From: Bactrocera neohumeralis
Taxonomy: Eukaryota; Arthropoda; Insecta; Diptera; Tephritidae
DNA: 64,000 nucleotides
NCBI RefSeq assembly: GCF_024586455.1
Contig: NC_065922.1
Coordinates: 24,176,089 to 24,240,088 of the forward strand
Reading direction: 5' to 3'
The notes beneath the pieces are model-generated. The model had not been told where the DNA came from. It did no database searches and saw only the letters and a program-made list of their open reading frames with translations. Position numbers and translations under genes: made by a program. Below are positions 1-12,500 of this stretch, one piece after another (the stretch's first letter is position 1; every line of letters begins with the position of its first letter).

Positions 1-84
1 AGGCAACACGATAATTTTTTTTGAAGCGAACCGTTATTAAGCAATTCAAGAAGTAATGTTGTAATATAGATGTTTTTGTTGTTT

Positions 85-1460
85 TATACCCTTGCAACAT
101 GTTGCTGTAGAGTATAATAGTTTTTGAGTAAAAATTAAGATATCATAGTGAATCTTGGTACGCGCGTTCCTTGAAAAAAAGTACGAGGGCGTAATCGGAC
201 CACTACCACGCCCACAAATCGCCATTAGCCGAAAACGTACAAAGTACCATAACCAAGCACTTAATTAAGATATAGAACTATATCTTGCAACAGGCTGTCG
301 CAATCACAAGAGGCACTTGTGAATTTGAAAAGTGGGCGTGGCCCCGCCCATAAGACGTTTAATGTATATATCTCCCAAACCACTTAAGTTACAATAATTA
401 CAAAATCGCTGGTGTGAAAATGGATGAAATCGGTTGATAACCCCGCTCACTCCCCATATAACGGTACTGTTAAAATTGCGAAAAATTAATAACTAAATGA
501 AGAAAAAATTAATATGTCAGGATAAAACTTTTCACGAATAGTGCATTTTGTGTACCACCGTATGACCCTAAATTGCTTAAATCGCAACTGCTCAAGCCTT
601 TAGGTACTGAATATATGGACACAATGCTTAAAACTAGTTGACTTTTAAGTGAAAATATCGGTCAATATGTGACATATAATAGGTTGTCAAAAAAGTCTTG
701 GGGTATTTTCGCTAGTTGGCGCTGAAAGCGCGTAGTTCTACTTTTATTCGTCGCATCGGGTCATGCTATACCTTTTTGGAAAGCTGATTTCACGCGCTAA
801 CACGTGTTTGATTGATTTTCGTTTCTTTTAAGTCGTTCGTGAGTTATAGCATCGCAAACATGGAGCAAAATAAAGAGAAAATACGGCATATTTTACAGTA
901 CTACTACGATAAAAGCAAAAATGCATCTCAAGCCGCCAATAAAATTTGTGCAGTTTATGGACCCGATACAGTTTCCATTTCCACCGCATAACGATGGTTT
1001 CAACGTTTTCGTTCTGGTGTAGAGATGGTCGAAGATGCGCCACACTCCGGAAGGCCTGTCGTCGAAAATTGCGATAAAATCGCTTAATTGGTCGAAAGAG
1101 ACCGGCATAGTAGCAGCCGTAGCATCGGTCAAGAGCTGGGCATGAGTCATCAAAAATTCATTTCAATTTCAATAAAAAAAAAATTCAATAAAAATACCGC
1201 AAGACTTTTTTGACAACCCATTATAATAGAAATTCAGAGAGAATCCCTTCCTGACAGTATCTCGTCTGTGTTACAAATGGGTTGAATCGGGTCAATACTT
1301 CCCTGAGTCCCCATATACCTAATACAAAGATTTTCGAACTACCGGGTGACTTTATACCGCTTATATTAGCCAATATGTGAGTTATCCCAATAAAAATAGG
1401 AGAGCCTACAATAGATAAATTTGAGAGAAAACTATAACTATATCAGGATTTTCGAACATC
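85..1460 (+). repeat. Dispersed non-coding repeat (family B), copy 1, interrupted by a mariner element
   Basis: The stretch is built of phrases typical of an old dispersed fly repeat: a GGGCGTGGCCCCGCCC block near 332-350, phrases such as 'atatctcccaaaccac', and a segment near 1330-1390 describing 'ccgggtgactttataccgc'. The last segment recurs in inverted orientation near 47350-47400, and related text recurs at 60590-61690. There is no open reading frame of note. The mariner at 682-1219 splits it, so it is older than that insertion. The opening 'tatacccttgcaac' resembles the start of INE-1/DINE-1 elements, but I cannot assign the family firmly. Confidence 0.5.
682..1219 (+). mobile_element. 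Deleted mariner element with both terminal inverted repeats
   Basis: The left end (682 onward, GGTTGTCAAAAAAGTCTTGG) matches the reverse complement of the right end (about 1189-1218) over roughly 28 bases. Between them is the N-terminal HTH part of a mariner transposase, starting at the ATG at 860 (MEQNKEKIRHILQYYYDKSK). It reads through a QRWFQRFRSG-type segment with two in-frame stops, then jumps straight to the right terminus. The whole catalytic domain is missing, so this is a non-autonomous deletion derivative. A second copy of the same family lies at 48345-48690. Confidence 0.85.
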
Positions 1461-1469
1461 CGACTGACT

Positions 1470-2900
1470 ATGCTCTATTTGATTCGTTTTACAACTTTAA
1501 GTATTTCCCTGGCTTTAATACTTGCAAGTTGCAAGCGTATAAAATATTCGGTTATACCCGAACTTAGGTCCTCCTTACTTCTTATACCTCTTTACATGCA
1601 TACAAGTGTATACGAGTCTTGTAAGAACGCAAACTTGAGCTTGAGAAACAGCCGGAAAGGAACAGGAAAAAAGTGCAGCACAACTAATTGGCAGACATGC
1701 TGGCTCCACTTAGTCTTCGCGCAACAATTTTATGGTAATAAGTTCTGGTGGAATTCCGCAAACAAACAGGCGCAGCGTGACAACAACACAAGCACACAAG
1801 CGAGTGCACTGCCTATATTCATGTCTATATAATATATATATATACATATATGCAGAATTCTAGTAGTGGTATAAATAATGTCTGCAAAAATATGGCAACA
1901 ACACAGCAAAATCACGAGCTATTGCTACTTTTACTACAAAAACACACACACGCACACATTGATAGAGCAACGAAAAAGTTGCCGTTGCGAAAGTCGCCAG
2001 CCAGTTGCATGCAACTCCGGCCACTCTTCAAGTTCAATTAAGCTAAGGCTGTTGAAAATCCAGCAAATGATTGGCTTAATTCAGCCACCGCTCGCCGGCA
2101 CTGCCACTGATTGCCGCCACTGCCAGCTGCCACATGTGTGCGTTTTTGTGTGTGTGTGGATGATTTTATTGCTGTTGTTGCCTATGCGGTTGCTGGTGAA
2201 TTGTGAGCACAGTGCGACAGAAATTGAGACTGGCGGCGCATGTGGCAGCCACAGCCTTACGCACACAGGCCGCCAAAATGCTTGCCACATTGGCTGCTTG
2301 GCTGCCTCGGCTGCCTACGAACTGGCTCCGCACTGCACTCCCGCCTGCTTGCATGTGGAAATAAATGCACGTAGGTGCTGGTATGCGTGCTACTACACAT
2401 CCAGTATTTCCGGCTGCCAACATTTAAGTTGACATGAAATTGGCCAACATGCAAAGTGGCCAAGGCAAGTGTGTCGGGTATGTTAATTTGGCAATTTCAT
2501 TATTTAGTTGCTCATTCGCGCTCTCTCGCTCCGCGACGCTTTGCTGCCTTTTTGTGCTATGTTGCCTGCAACTTGTTTTTGTTGTGACGATTGTTGTTGT
2601 CGTTGCGCATATGCATGTTGCAGCAGCTGTTGCCTGTTGTGTTGTCCGCATACCAATTGCCATATGTGGATTTATTGCGGCTGCGTGTGCGCTCGTGTGC
2701 GACGACGGAAGCGCGCGGTGCAGCGACGCAAGGCGGAAGGCAAAACGTGGAGCTCCACAGTTGGCAAAATATCCTCTGCTTCTGTGCACACTTTGCATGG
2801 TTTGCGTATTTGTTTGTGGTTATTCCTTTCAAAAGTTGTTGGCTTCTTCTAAAGGAGCGTAATTTGACAGCAAATTCGTATAATTAAATCAAAATCGGCT
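1470..2900. other. GC-richer unique sequence, no supported gene
   Basis: This block is clearly less AT-rich than its surroundings and has CA/GT runs (near 1940 and 2140) and CAACA/TTGTTG triplet runs. Several overlapping open frames on both strands exist, but all are low complexity (His/Cys/Thr rich) and show no domain. It is probably unique upstream sequence of the + strand ZP gene, perhaps regulatory or untranslated exon, but nothing in the sequence proves this. Confidence 0.35.
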
Positions 2901-3159
2901 TCCTTAATGAGAGACACGGGATAATGCAAAGAAATAATTGGTAGCATATGGCAACTCTAAAAATTCTATGACGAAAGTTACACATGAAATTTGAGGTTAG
3001 GCTCCAAATGTGGAGTTTTTTTTTCAAATTTTTGCTTGTTTGAAATGGAAAAAAATTCCTTTAAGCAATTAACTCATGCTAATTCTCATCCAGGTTGTGT
3101 AGATAAGTTTATGGCTGTAGTTTAAATGTCAAGAATAAATTGTCATATTCTTACAAGAT

Positions 3160-3875
3160 TTGTCTTTTGAAATAAAGAGTCCTATATTCATAAATGGTGC
3201 CCCAATCCTGATTATTGTAACCTCGTATCACATATCGCCCAGACGTGTCTTGGGAAGTAGGGCAGCAGTGGGAAGTGTTGCCAGAAGCAAGCAACTTCAC
3301 TTCAACTGGGTGTCAGGTCACAAAGCCATCGAGGGCAATGAAATAGTAGACGAGATTGCCAAGAATGGTGTGCGGTTTGGACGGAAGCATGGTAAAGGAA
3401 ACCAAAACCCGATGGAAGAAGCTACCTGGATGCATAACTACAAAAGACATGTGTGAAACGGTAAATCGGAAGTACGCAAAATTCTAATTGCCACTCGATA
3501 GAACAGACCGTAGGAACATGATCGGAATACTAACTTGTCACTGTCTGGTGACGACACACGCCCGAAGAATGGGGCTGACACATCGAGAAGACTGCAGGAA
3601 ATGTCTGGGGCAAGGCGAGGGAAACAATGAAGCATCTTGCGCACTTATCCCGCATTAGCAAGACTATGCTGTAAGCATCTGGGGTCCCCACGATTCACTG
3701 GATAAGGTATCGATTGTGAGGTCACATTGAAATTCGCGGCAAGCATCCTAAATGATAACTACTCCTCATGGACCTAGTAACTGAACTCCATATGGTATCG
3801 TAAGGACCAAAACTGGCCTATGCGTGGCTCATTGGCCTATCAGATCAATCTAAAATAACCTTAACCTAAAGGTTT
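3160..3875 (+). mobile_element. Non-LTR retrotransposon 3' fragment (RNase H and C-terminal Cys region)
   Basis: The open frame at 3160-3456 contains HFNWVSGHKAIEGNEIVDEI, the C-terminal part of a type I RNase H as found in I-clade LINE polyproteins (the WVPGH...GNE.AD motif). Further downstream, with frameshifts, GILTCHCLVTTHARRMGL and a CRKCLGQGE segment match the Cys-rich C-terminus of these proteins. The 3' end (about 3800-3870) shares the string 'gagccacgcatag' in complement-equivalent form with fragments at 26765 and 39540, and ends in TAACC-like repeats. Stops and frameshifts make it dead. Confidence 0.75.
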
Positions 3876-3919
3876 GCCTTTATGTTTTTGGTGAAGTGAC
3901 CGTAGCGGTTGACTTGAAC

Positions 3920-4545
3920 AAATTTCAACCGACTTTCGATTTTTTCGACAATTGCAGCAATTGCGTCCGTATGTCAGCAATAATCCGCTGAAAATTCTCT
4001 CCCAAGGCGTCAGTCATCTTATCCTGAACTAGGTGGGCAAGCAGATTTACATAATTTCTCAAAAAATCTTCAACGGTTTCAGGCGCGGATTCAGAGACGG
4101 ATCGACCCTCTTGTTTGAACCAGTTGAACTTGAACTTGTCGCCCAATTCAACATCCTCCAGTTCAGTAACAAAAAAATTATTGATACGAGTATTGGCTCT
4201 ATAGCGTTCCGCAATGACTGTAACAGTATGGCCGGCCTTATTCTTGAAGAAGTATGGACCAGTGGTTTGTTCTGATCGTAGAGCATAACAAACAGAGAAT
4301 TTTTAGAGATTTAACAGCATCTTAATAATCGCTTGTCACTTCAAATGTGAAAATTTTGTTTATTAACGTACCCATTCAACCAAAGGTGAACTTCAGCGAT
4401 TGTTTTTCTTTCGAGTTCAGTGACCCTTTTGTTCTATGCTATTTCATCGTACGTGCGACATGCTTGTTGGCCGTTCGGTTTCAATTCTTGGATAAGTTGG
4501 ATTTTGTAAGCCCGCAAACCAAGATCCTTCCGTAAAATATTCCAT
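3920..4545 (-). mobile_element. Degenerate Tc1/mariner (DD34E-type) transposase remnant
   Basis: Read on the - strand, the sequence gives FTFGLNGYVNKQNFHI, then YFFKNKAGHTVTVIAERYRA, then FNWFKQEG, ending in a frame that stops at 3925. These match in order the [H/F]xxLNGYVNKQN, PYFF.N.AG..VTVNGERYR and WFQQDGA blocks of a Tc1/mariner-like transposase also seen at 49130, 53760 and 58300. Several frame breaks are needed, so it is a pseudogene. Confidence 0.7.
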
Positions 4546-4559
4546 GAAGTGGATGGTTA

Positions 4560-6280
4560 CAGCTCCAAATGATAGTGGATGGATTCATTTGAGTCTTCTT
4601 CGATACTTTGCTCTACAGCAGCAATAGCTACTTACTTCGGTGTACGCTATACGGAGTCTCTAATGCACATTAACCGCTAGTGTACAAGTGATGCAATCCC
4701 GATGTTCGAATCAGTGACTCGCAAACCAATTTGCAAATCTTTTTCCGGAATTAATCAATTCGTTACAATATTTATCTTTTAACTTCGCACCCCTAAGCAA
4801 AGTCCTTAAATTGAGACAAATGAGGTTATGTGCTCATAAGTTTTACCATTTCAAATAAAGATTGTATAGTATAGATACACATATCTTGTTTAAAAGATAG
4901 TACACTGTACAATATTTTACTTTGTAAAGAGTAGAAATTAGACGAAAGTTTGACTAGTTATCTACTTTTGCCTTCAAGATTACATAGACAATCTCTTCGT
5001 GGAGTACCAATGAAAGATACTGACGCCACAGTTGAAATAAATTTTTTAATATTTCATTGATTTGCAATTGAAGAGAAGCAAAAAACGAAAACTTCTTTTT
5101 TCTATGCGCTTCTATGATATGTACTATACTATGTGCTTTCAACTCGCTACAGTAACAAAATCATGTTCAGCGTTTTCAAAGTCGTGGATACATCTTAAAG
5201 AATAACCTCTTTTTCATGAAACCTTCGACAAGTTCACCATAGCGAAATCGAGTCGAAAGTAGGAGTCAAATACATGATGTTATATACATATACAAGTACT
5301 ATATATCTAACTGATTGACAACTGGCATGCTTCTAGTGGAAACTCTTTCCTTTATTGCTTAACAATCTCTAAAATTAAAGGTCCTGCAAATCGCAAATAT
5401 AAAAAACTATCATGAAGTAAACACACAGTTTCAGTTATGTTCCAAGTAGCTCAAACTCAACGTCTTTTGCTATAAGTAACTAATATTTTCATACAGATCT
5501 TCTATGATAATCTACAATAATATTTGTTGTTATCGTAATACTATATGTAATAGTACATGTATGTATAATTAAAAGTGCAAATTTCAGGTAAGACAAGTGC
5601 AAACCGCTTAATAGTCAATTATTGATATCATAATGACTATGTGAACAATAAATATATATTTCAGGACTGCAATCTTCAACAAGCACGTAAGTGTAAATTG
5701 TAATTGCGATACACATACTATTAATTGATGTTATTAAATATTTACGTTTGCAAATAACAGCTCTTTTCTTCAATAAACACTTCAAGATATGAATATTTGT
5801 TCTGTGGTATATATACATTTGTATGTACATATGTACATATATAATAAATAACGAAATATTTACGCTACAGCATTGAAATAATTGCATAATCCTTATTTTT
5901 GGCAATGACCTTATTGACCGAAGGAAACTTTGTATTAATTTCCTCTAACGCATTAGTCTTCCATTCCCTAATGAAACTTAAGGTTATACGTGTAGTTGTT
6001 GTCACGGTAGTAATATACTTTATACGACTTTGTAAAGAATTTATAGATTGATCTGATCAAATTTGATGTAGACTGAACAGACTGCTGAGCCAATGAGTAG
6101 GTTGTGTTTTATATTTTGGACATTTTGCCAACCCTAGTGTTGCAATCTGGCAACTCACAACTTTATCGAAGGGTTTGACATTTTTGATGTTAATACTCCT
6201 CAGAACGTTTTGACATACGACGGCTATTTATATTGCTTACAGTAACTTAAAATATGCATCTCGGTCAAAAAAATTAAACA
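4560..6280. other. AT-rich sequence without a recognised gene
   Basis: Both strands were read. Only short chance open frames occur. There are TA/TATG microsatellite-like tracts near 5280 and 5815-5850. A short piece near 6080-6110 ('gctgagccaatgag') resembles the LINE 3' end found at 39540. No coding signal was seen. Confidence 0.4.
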
Positions 6281-6284
6281 GCAA

Positions 6285-7165
6285 ACATGCGCGAATTAAA
6301 CAGCAATCTCAGCAACAATCATGGTATGGTGAATTTAATCGAGGTCGCAGATCATTCCAAGAGGAATTTCGTGAAGATCGTCCAAAGAGATAGAGACAAC
6401 TATAGGCATTAATGGAACATACATTCTATATTGCATGGACATTTGAGTGTAAAAAACATTTGTTCACGGTGGAGCCCACAAAATTTGTCGCTCGCTAAGG
6501 AAAAGCTTGATGTCGATTGGTCGGGAGTAATGTTAACAAAATACATGCGGTGCTTCGAAACACCTCTATGACATCGTGACAGGTGATGAATCGTGGATTT
6601 ACGCGTATGAGCCCGAAGATAAAAATCAGTCGATTTTCAAGATGAGCCGCATCCAAAAAAAGTTGTTCGTACACGAAGCACTTCCAAGCAAATGGTTACA
6701 TCCTTTTATGGAACAGCTGGATATATCAAAGTCATACAACTAGAACAACGTAGAACAATAGCTTATGAGTGATACACAACTATCGGTTTTTAAGTTGTCT
6801 TTCAAGAAATCAAGCAAACCAACCGCTGAAGAGGGATCACTCTTCACCACGACAATGCAAAATCTTACACATTGACTGAAACAACTACATTTTCCAGTAC
6901 TCCAAACATCAATTTGATGAGTCATCAACCGTATATGTAGTCCTAACTTGGAACCGAAGGACTTCTTTATTCAAGCTCGTAAAAAATAAACTAAGAAATC
7001 AACATTTTTCGTCACCTGAGGAGGTGGTTGGTGCGTTCAGAACGCATTTTGAAGTTACTTAAATCAGAGTGGCAAGAATGCTTCGAAAATTGGTTCAAAC
7101 GCATGCAAAAGTATTTAAGCCTTAATGGAGAATATTTTGGAAAACAATAAAGCGATTTTCGATTA
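6285..7165 (+). mobile_element. Degenerate mariner transposase gene
   Basis: Translated with frame shifts, the stretch gives QQSWYGEFNRGRRSFQEEF (HTH end), DIVTGDESWIYAYEPEDKNQ (first catalytic Asp region of mariner), HHDNAKSYT (second Asp region, HxDNA) and SEWQECFENWFKRMQKYLSL followed by GEYFGKQ (C-terminus). The order and spacing are those of a full mariner transposase, but many stops and indels are present. I did not find convincing terminal repeats. Confidence 0.85.
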
Positions 7166-7489
7166 TTAAAATGGGTTTTTATCCTCTTATACTGAAATAT
7201 AAAGGCAACCTATGTACAAGCAACCCAACGCCTCATCATCACGAATACGATTTTATGAAATCTATAATGAAACTTTAGAACAATGCTGAATGGATGTGAA
7301 GAAAGAAAAAGTTGCCGGATAAAAAGAATGAAGCTTTTATTCATTTTTTTTTTCTAAATGGTAATATATTTCTAAAATGACAGAAGATATTTATTTATGG
7401 GCAGTCATATAAACCGAAAGCAATCTAGTGTCTATCTTACTTCTCTTATTGCACCCTGATAACTTTGAATGAAAAGGTTCATTGAACTG

Positions 7490-7740
7490 CTAGCTTTAAG
7501 AAAGGCTCACATCGCCCCAATGATAGGCGTCCTAACTGGACACTATTCCATTGGCACGCACGCGATGAAGCGGCGAATTGGTTGGAATGGATATAAGTCA
7601 CCTCAATAAATTTGTTTTATCAATATGCGACTGTTCTTTAGAGCGATACCTAGAAGTTCTGGGCAGCCCAAACTACAAGCGGCTCTAGCAGTACAAGTGG
7701 GATTGTTCGTAGCCTCACGAGTACTAAGTCTATTTTCCTA
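7490..7740 (+). mobile_element. Possible LINE C-terminal fragment
   Basis: In one frame the sequence reads LTGHYSIGTHAMKRRIG, similar to the LLTGH...LG.H segment at the C-terminus of I-clade LINE polyproteins, followed by degenerate text. It is short and carries no diagnostic catalytic motif, so the call is tentative. A similar piece occurs near 39960-40010. Confidence 0.4.
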
Positions 7741-8379
7741 ACCTAATCTATTTTCCTTTTTATTATCCAATATCTACATAATTATTCTAAAAACAGAACA
7801 TTCAACAATAAATCATCCGAAATGGAGCAACTGAGTTCCCTGAAAAGTTCTTGGATGATTGAAAACTTATTACATCCTCGTTCATCAGTGACTGATATTT
7901 GCATATTGCGATATCTCAATGAAAAGATCATCATTGGAATCCCTATATAATACTACTATCATTATATATAATATTTAAGTACTTTTTCGAGACTAAGCAA
8001 GGCTCCTCTCGAGTTTGCGAGGTATAATTTAGCAACCCAAACTTGATTTTCGCAGTGTTCCAGTAATCATTTCTAAATCTGTCTGTTTTAAATTTACACT
8101 TGAAATTTGATTCTTTTCTCCCAAAGATAAGAAAGATAATCCAACTTTGGACTACTTTTATGGAGATTAAAGCTTTTAATTGGGAAAACTAAACCTTCAT
8201 TATCTTTATTACTGCTTGAGCTACCTCAACAATTTGTTTATAAAGAAATAATTCTGTGCTAAAAATTAGACTATGATTTCTAGCCACTCGTCGACTAATT
8301 GAAATCACTCTTCACTCTGTTTCTGCCACTTAAAACTGTGAAAAACAGGAGACTGTAAAATATTTATAATCAGCGAGCG

Positions 8380-9280
8380 GCAACACAAAGTACGAGTGTG
8401 CCTAGCCGACATTGCAGAGGTTATCTGCGATCTTTTGGACTATCTGACATGAAAATTGCATTTGCAATTATAAATGAATTAAACAAGCACATACTCTATG
8501 CGGCATGCAGCAAGCGGCAAGCAGCCAGCCTCATGCCAAAGTGTATTGAAGAGCGGCGAGTAGTAGACGAGTAGTAAGTAGCGAGTTGTTAGTGCGCGCG
8601 CAAAAAAAAAAAAGAAAAACGAAGTGCAAGTAGAAACTCAGAAGTAAGTCAAGAAGCTGCTAAAAGCGAACTGCATACAAGCAAGCAAGCAAGGAAAAAA
8701 CTGAGTAACTTTTTTCCAAACCATTTTCCCCCATTTTCCTGTGCAAGATTTTTCTCATTTATTTGCTTGCAGATTTTTTTTGCTTTCGTGCTGCTTTGCA
8801 ACCGTGTACTTTTACACGCGCATAATATTCTTTTAATTTATAATCAGGCAGCAAAAATGTTGCATTGAGCGCATTGCAAGCGGTAGGTAGCACGCGAAAT
8901 TGGGTCAAGACACAGTTGCCACATTCGCCAAGAATCGCACGCGCGCACACACACTCGCTCACTAACTCACTCACTCACTGACTTACTCACTAATTCATTC
9001 ATTCACTCGCACGCCAGTCACTTAACACTCATTCACGCGCGGCGCGGCTACAGCGCGAACGAACTTAAGCTGACACAAAGACAATGCGGGCGCGTCTAAA
9101 TGCCTGAATGTCGGTATGCCGGCATGCCAGTGGGTTGAGTATTCCCGAGGCAACGCTGCGCGTGGCAGACACACATATGGCGTTGCAAGTATGAATAAGT
9201 GTGTATGTTTTGGCTTACCGCGCCAGCAGTCGTGCGAATAATATTAATTAAAATTATACAAACATATTTTTGTTGTTGCT
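8380..9280 (+). promoter_or_regulatory. Candidate promoter and 5' leader region of the miniature gene
   Basis: This is unique, GC-richer sequence just upstream of the first recognised m exon. It has good 5' splice-site matches (GTAAGT near 8573 and 8645), CA/CT-rich tracts (8945-9010) and no repeat signature. It is the likeliest nearby place for the m transcription start and leader exon. No TATA box or Inr could be assigned with certainty, and the initiating coding exon may lie elsewhere. Confidence 0.3.
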
Positions 9281-9445
9281 GTATTTGTGATTTGTTTTTT
9301 TTTTTTTTTTTACAGCATTAACATATTTTTAAATGATGTTACCCTCTTATCAACAAGCGCTTATTCATTTACATACACCTGCATTGAAGTCTCGTGTTTA
9401 ATATTCTCTTTTTCTGTTTTTTTTTTGTTCGCCGTCTCCTTTCAG

Positions 9446-9599
9446 TTTAGTTTAGTCTTAGCTGGTAATGAATTGTGGCCCATGGAACGGCCGGAGGGAA
9501 TGCCAAACATAGTCTCTTTAGAAGTGATGTGCGGTAAGGATCATATGGATGTACATTTGACATTTTCCCATCCATTCGAGGGCATCGTCAGCTCAAAAG
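9446..9599 (+). CDS. m: miniature exon A: end of signal peptide and start of ZP domain
   Basis: The acceptor follows a long pyrimidine tract (TCTCCTTTCAG). The donor is AAAAG|GTACTC. The frame gives FSLVLA, the probable end of a signal peptide, and then PNIVSLEVMCGKDHMDVHL, the first ZP strands. There is no in-frame ATG upstream before the acceptor, so this cannot be the first coding exon. TTTAG repeats just inside the exon offer alternative acceptors. Confidence 0.8.
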
Positions 9600-12500
9600 G
9601 TACTCACATGTCTTTTGCTTTTTTTGCGTTTTTGCTTGTAATACCTTTTTATTTATTTATTTTGTAATTATTAACTGACATCCATTAATTATATTCGCCA
9701 CAGGACAACACAGCGATCCGCGTTGCGTTTATGTGCCGCCATCGACGGGCAAAACGTTCTTCTCATTTCGGATATCGTACTCACGCTGCGGCACGAAGCC
9801 GGACTTGCACGGACAATTTTATGAGAATACGGTGAGTTGTGGTTACGAAAAAGGTGGTTTGATGAACATTAAAAATACATAATGGCAAGTAAAGACATCA
9901 TATTTAGAACTTTTTTTATATATACATTATGACAAAAAAGTAACCGGAAATTGTAATTAAATTCCGCCAGTAAATAATATTTCAAAAAGTTTTGCTGAAT
10001 TCCGATCCCACATTCATGGAGAGCATTATGACTACCGATGAGACATGGGTTAATGAGTTTGACATGCAAACAAATCAACAATCATCGGAATGGAATCCGT
10101 TCTCAGTCGATCGAAGAGATATAAACGAAATTCGCTAAAGAAGCTGAAGGCCACCCCACAAAGTACTTATGAAAAGTGTTCCGGGGACTGGAAAAAGCAT
10201 TGATGACTATTAGCGACTCCGAGCACTTTTTTGTCACAATGTATAGGACCCGCGAAAACTTTATACAAGTTAGGAATTCAGACAAAGTTATTTCCATTAT
10301 ACAATTATAGAATTTATTACCATAGACCGCCCACAGTTGGCAACTACGTTCTTCCTATCACTTGGTAATGATTTTTACTTTTTCTCGACTCGACAGGTTA
10401 GCGGGTAAACGAAATATGAACGAGATCTACTTTTTTAATCATTTCATAAGATTGCTCTGAAAGTGTCGGTTCACACACCGACTATTTTGTCGACTTTTGT
10501 CGCCCAAACCGGCTTTGTTTTGTTAGTGATGAAACGACGCGAAAAGACGAGTGGACGGTGTTCATCGTGCTCGGTTGGAATGCCTTCTATTTTTATACCC
10601 TGAACAGGGTATATTAAGTTTGCCCCGAAGTTTGTAACACCCAGAAAGAAGCTTCGGAGACCCTATAAAGTATATATATAAATGATCAGTATGTTGAGCT
10701 GAGTCGATTTAACCATGTCCGTCTGTCTGTCTGTCCGTCCGTCCGTCTGTATATATACGAACTAGTCCCTCAGTTTTTAAGATATCTTTTTTAACTTTTG
10801 CAAACATCATTTTCTCTTCAAGAAGCTGCTCGTTTGTCGGATTGGCCGATATCGGACCACTATAACATATAGCTGCCATATCAACTGAACGATCGGAATC
10901 AGGTTCTTGTATGGAAAACTTTCACATTTAACAATGTATCTTCACCAAATTTGGTATAGATTACTTTCTAAGGCAACAATGTAATCTCCGAAGATATTGT
11001 TCAGATCGGTTAACTATAGCATATAGCTTCCGTACAAACTGAACACATAGTTAGTAAAAGAAATGCAGCCGTGAAGGGTATATTAGTTTCGGTGGAGCCG
11101 AAGTTAACGTTTTTTCTTGTTATTCGTAAGACTGTGTTCACACGAAGACTATATTTCTGTAGGCAAGGAAAAGCGAAAAGACTGTGCCGCTCATGATAGA
11201 GCTTTCGGCATTTAGAAAAGGGTGAGAATGTGATATGAAAGGGATTCAGAAAATTGACCGACTCAAGTTTTCGGAAGGCACCTAAAGAAAATATGCCGTT
11301 AGTAAGTGTGACCAAAGAGTCTGTGTGTAAAACCTAGTCAAAAAAACTATTCCATGGACGCTAAGTCTCTCTTCAATTAAACTTTTGAACTCAGAAAATG
11401 ATATTCTCTCTTGCTCTACTAGCAGTAGTTGATACCACAATGACTTTCCAAGGTTTGGAGGTCTCAGCCTATACATTTCACTCTTGTGTTCTGATTGAAT
11501 TGAATCCCTTTATACAAAAGTTCGGATAGCTCTTCTTAAATAATTTTTGAGGTAATTAATGTATAAAAATTAATAAATCTTTCATAAAGACAATCTCTAC
11601 CTGTCCTCATATAGAGGGAATTGAACCCTCACGCCGTTGTGTATCCTCCTGTTAATTACACTTTATACTCTATATAGCCAAGTCTAAGTTACAACATTTT
11701 TTTTTAATTCCTAGAAGGAAAGTTCAGTGAAGGTCGTGAAATCTTAAAAACTTGACTCATTTGTGTCAACCATCCAACCCTTTTAGAGGCAATAACATGA
11801 AAAAGTTAAAGATTAACGAAACAATGGTGGAAAATCGTTATGTTATCATCTGAGAAATAGCATAGGATCTCAATATGTCTCATGGATGTACTCAACACAT
11901 TTAATTATGATTCGAACCGCGAAACGATTAAATTCTTCATCCAGTACAGTTCTAGATCATTTGCTAGAAAGCTGTTCCTATTTAAACTCAACCCAACACT
12001 GAAACAGACAAGTTCGAACAACTTTTTCCTCAGATTGTCAGTATTAGAAGATTCCCATTACCAAGCTTTCCATGATGACGGAAGTGATATGTGTGATTGC
12101 TTTCAATTATAGTGCTTTCTGGCAATGTACAAAAGCGAAAGATATCTAAAAACACCCCATCTATCTACCCAGTAACACCAAGCTATCGATAAAAATATTT
12201 GTTGATAACACTTAATTCCATATTAGCTACCAAATACTATCGAAAACTTAATACGAAGTATTTTCCTAATCAAAGCTGCAATAAAATCTCAGTCGAATTC
12301 GCTCAATTTCTTATCTATTTAAATAACAGGTGGTTGTGCAATATGACAAGGATTTACTGGAAGTTTGGGATGAGGCGAAGCGTTTACGCTGTGAATGGTT
12401 CAATGACTACGAGAAGACGGCATCGAAACCACCAATGGTCATTGCCGATTTGGATGTAATACAATTGGACTTCCGCGGTGAGTTGATCTACATTTTTTTT

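Larger units (their letters stand above)
9832..12329. other. miniature intron filled with mobile-element debris
   Basis: The intron runs from GTGAGT at 9832 to AACAG ending at 12329. It holds a mariner remnant (9890-10330), an INE-1-like element (10594-11121) and about 1.2 kb (11125-12320) in which I see no gene or repeat family. Confidence 0.7.

Noticed and set aside
1470..1620. MLYLIRFTTLSISLALILAS as start exon of miniature
   Set aside because: It looks like a signal peptide, but no GT donor in phase 0 follows, and joining it to FSLVLA would duplicate the hydrophobic core.
1878..2862. Several overlapping open frames of 86-184 codons on both strands
   Set aside because: All are Cys/His/Thr-rich translations of CA, TTG and GCTG tracts, overlap each other on opposite strands and show no domain or splice support.
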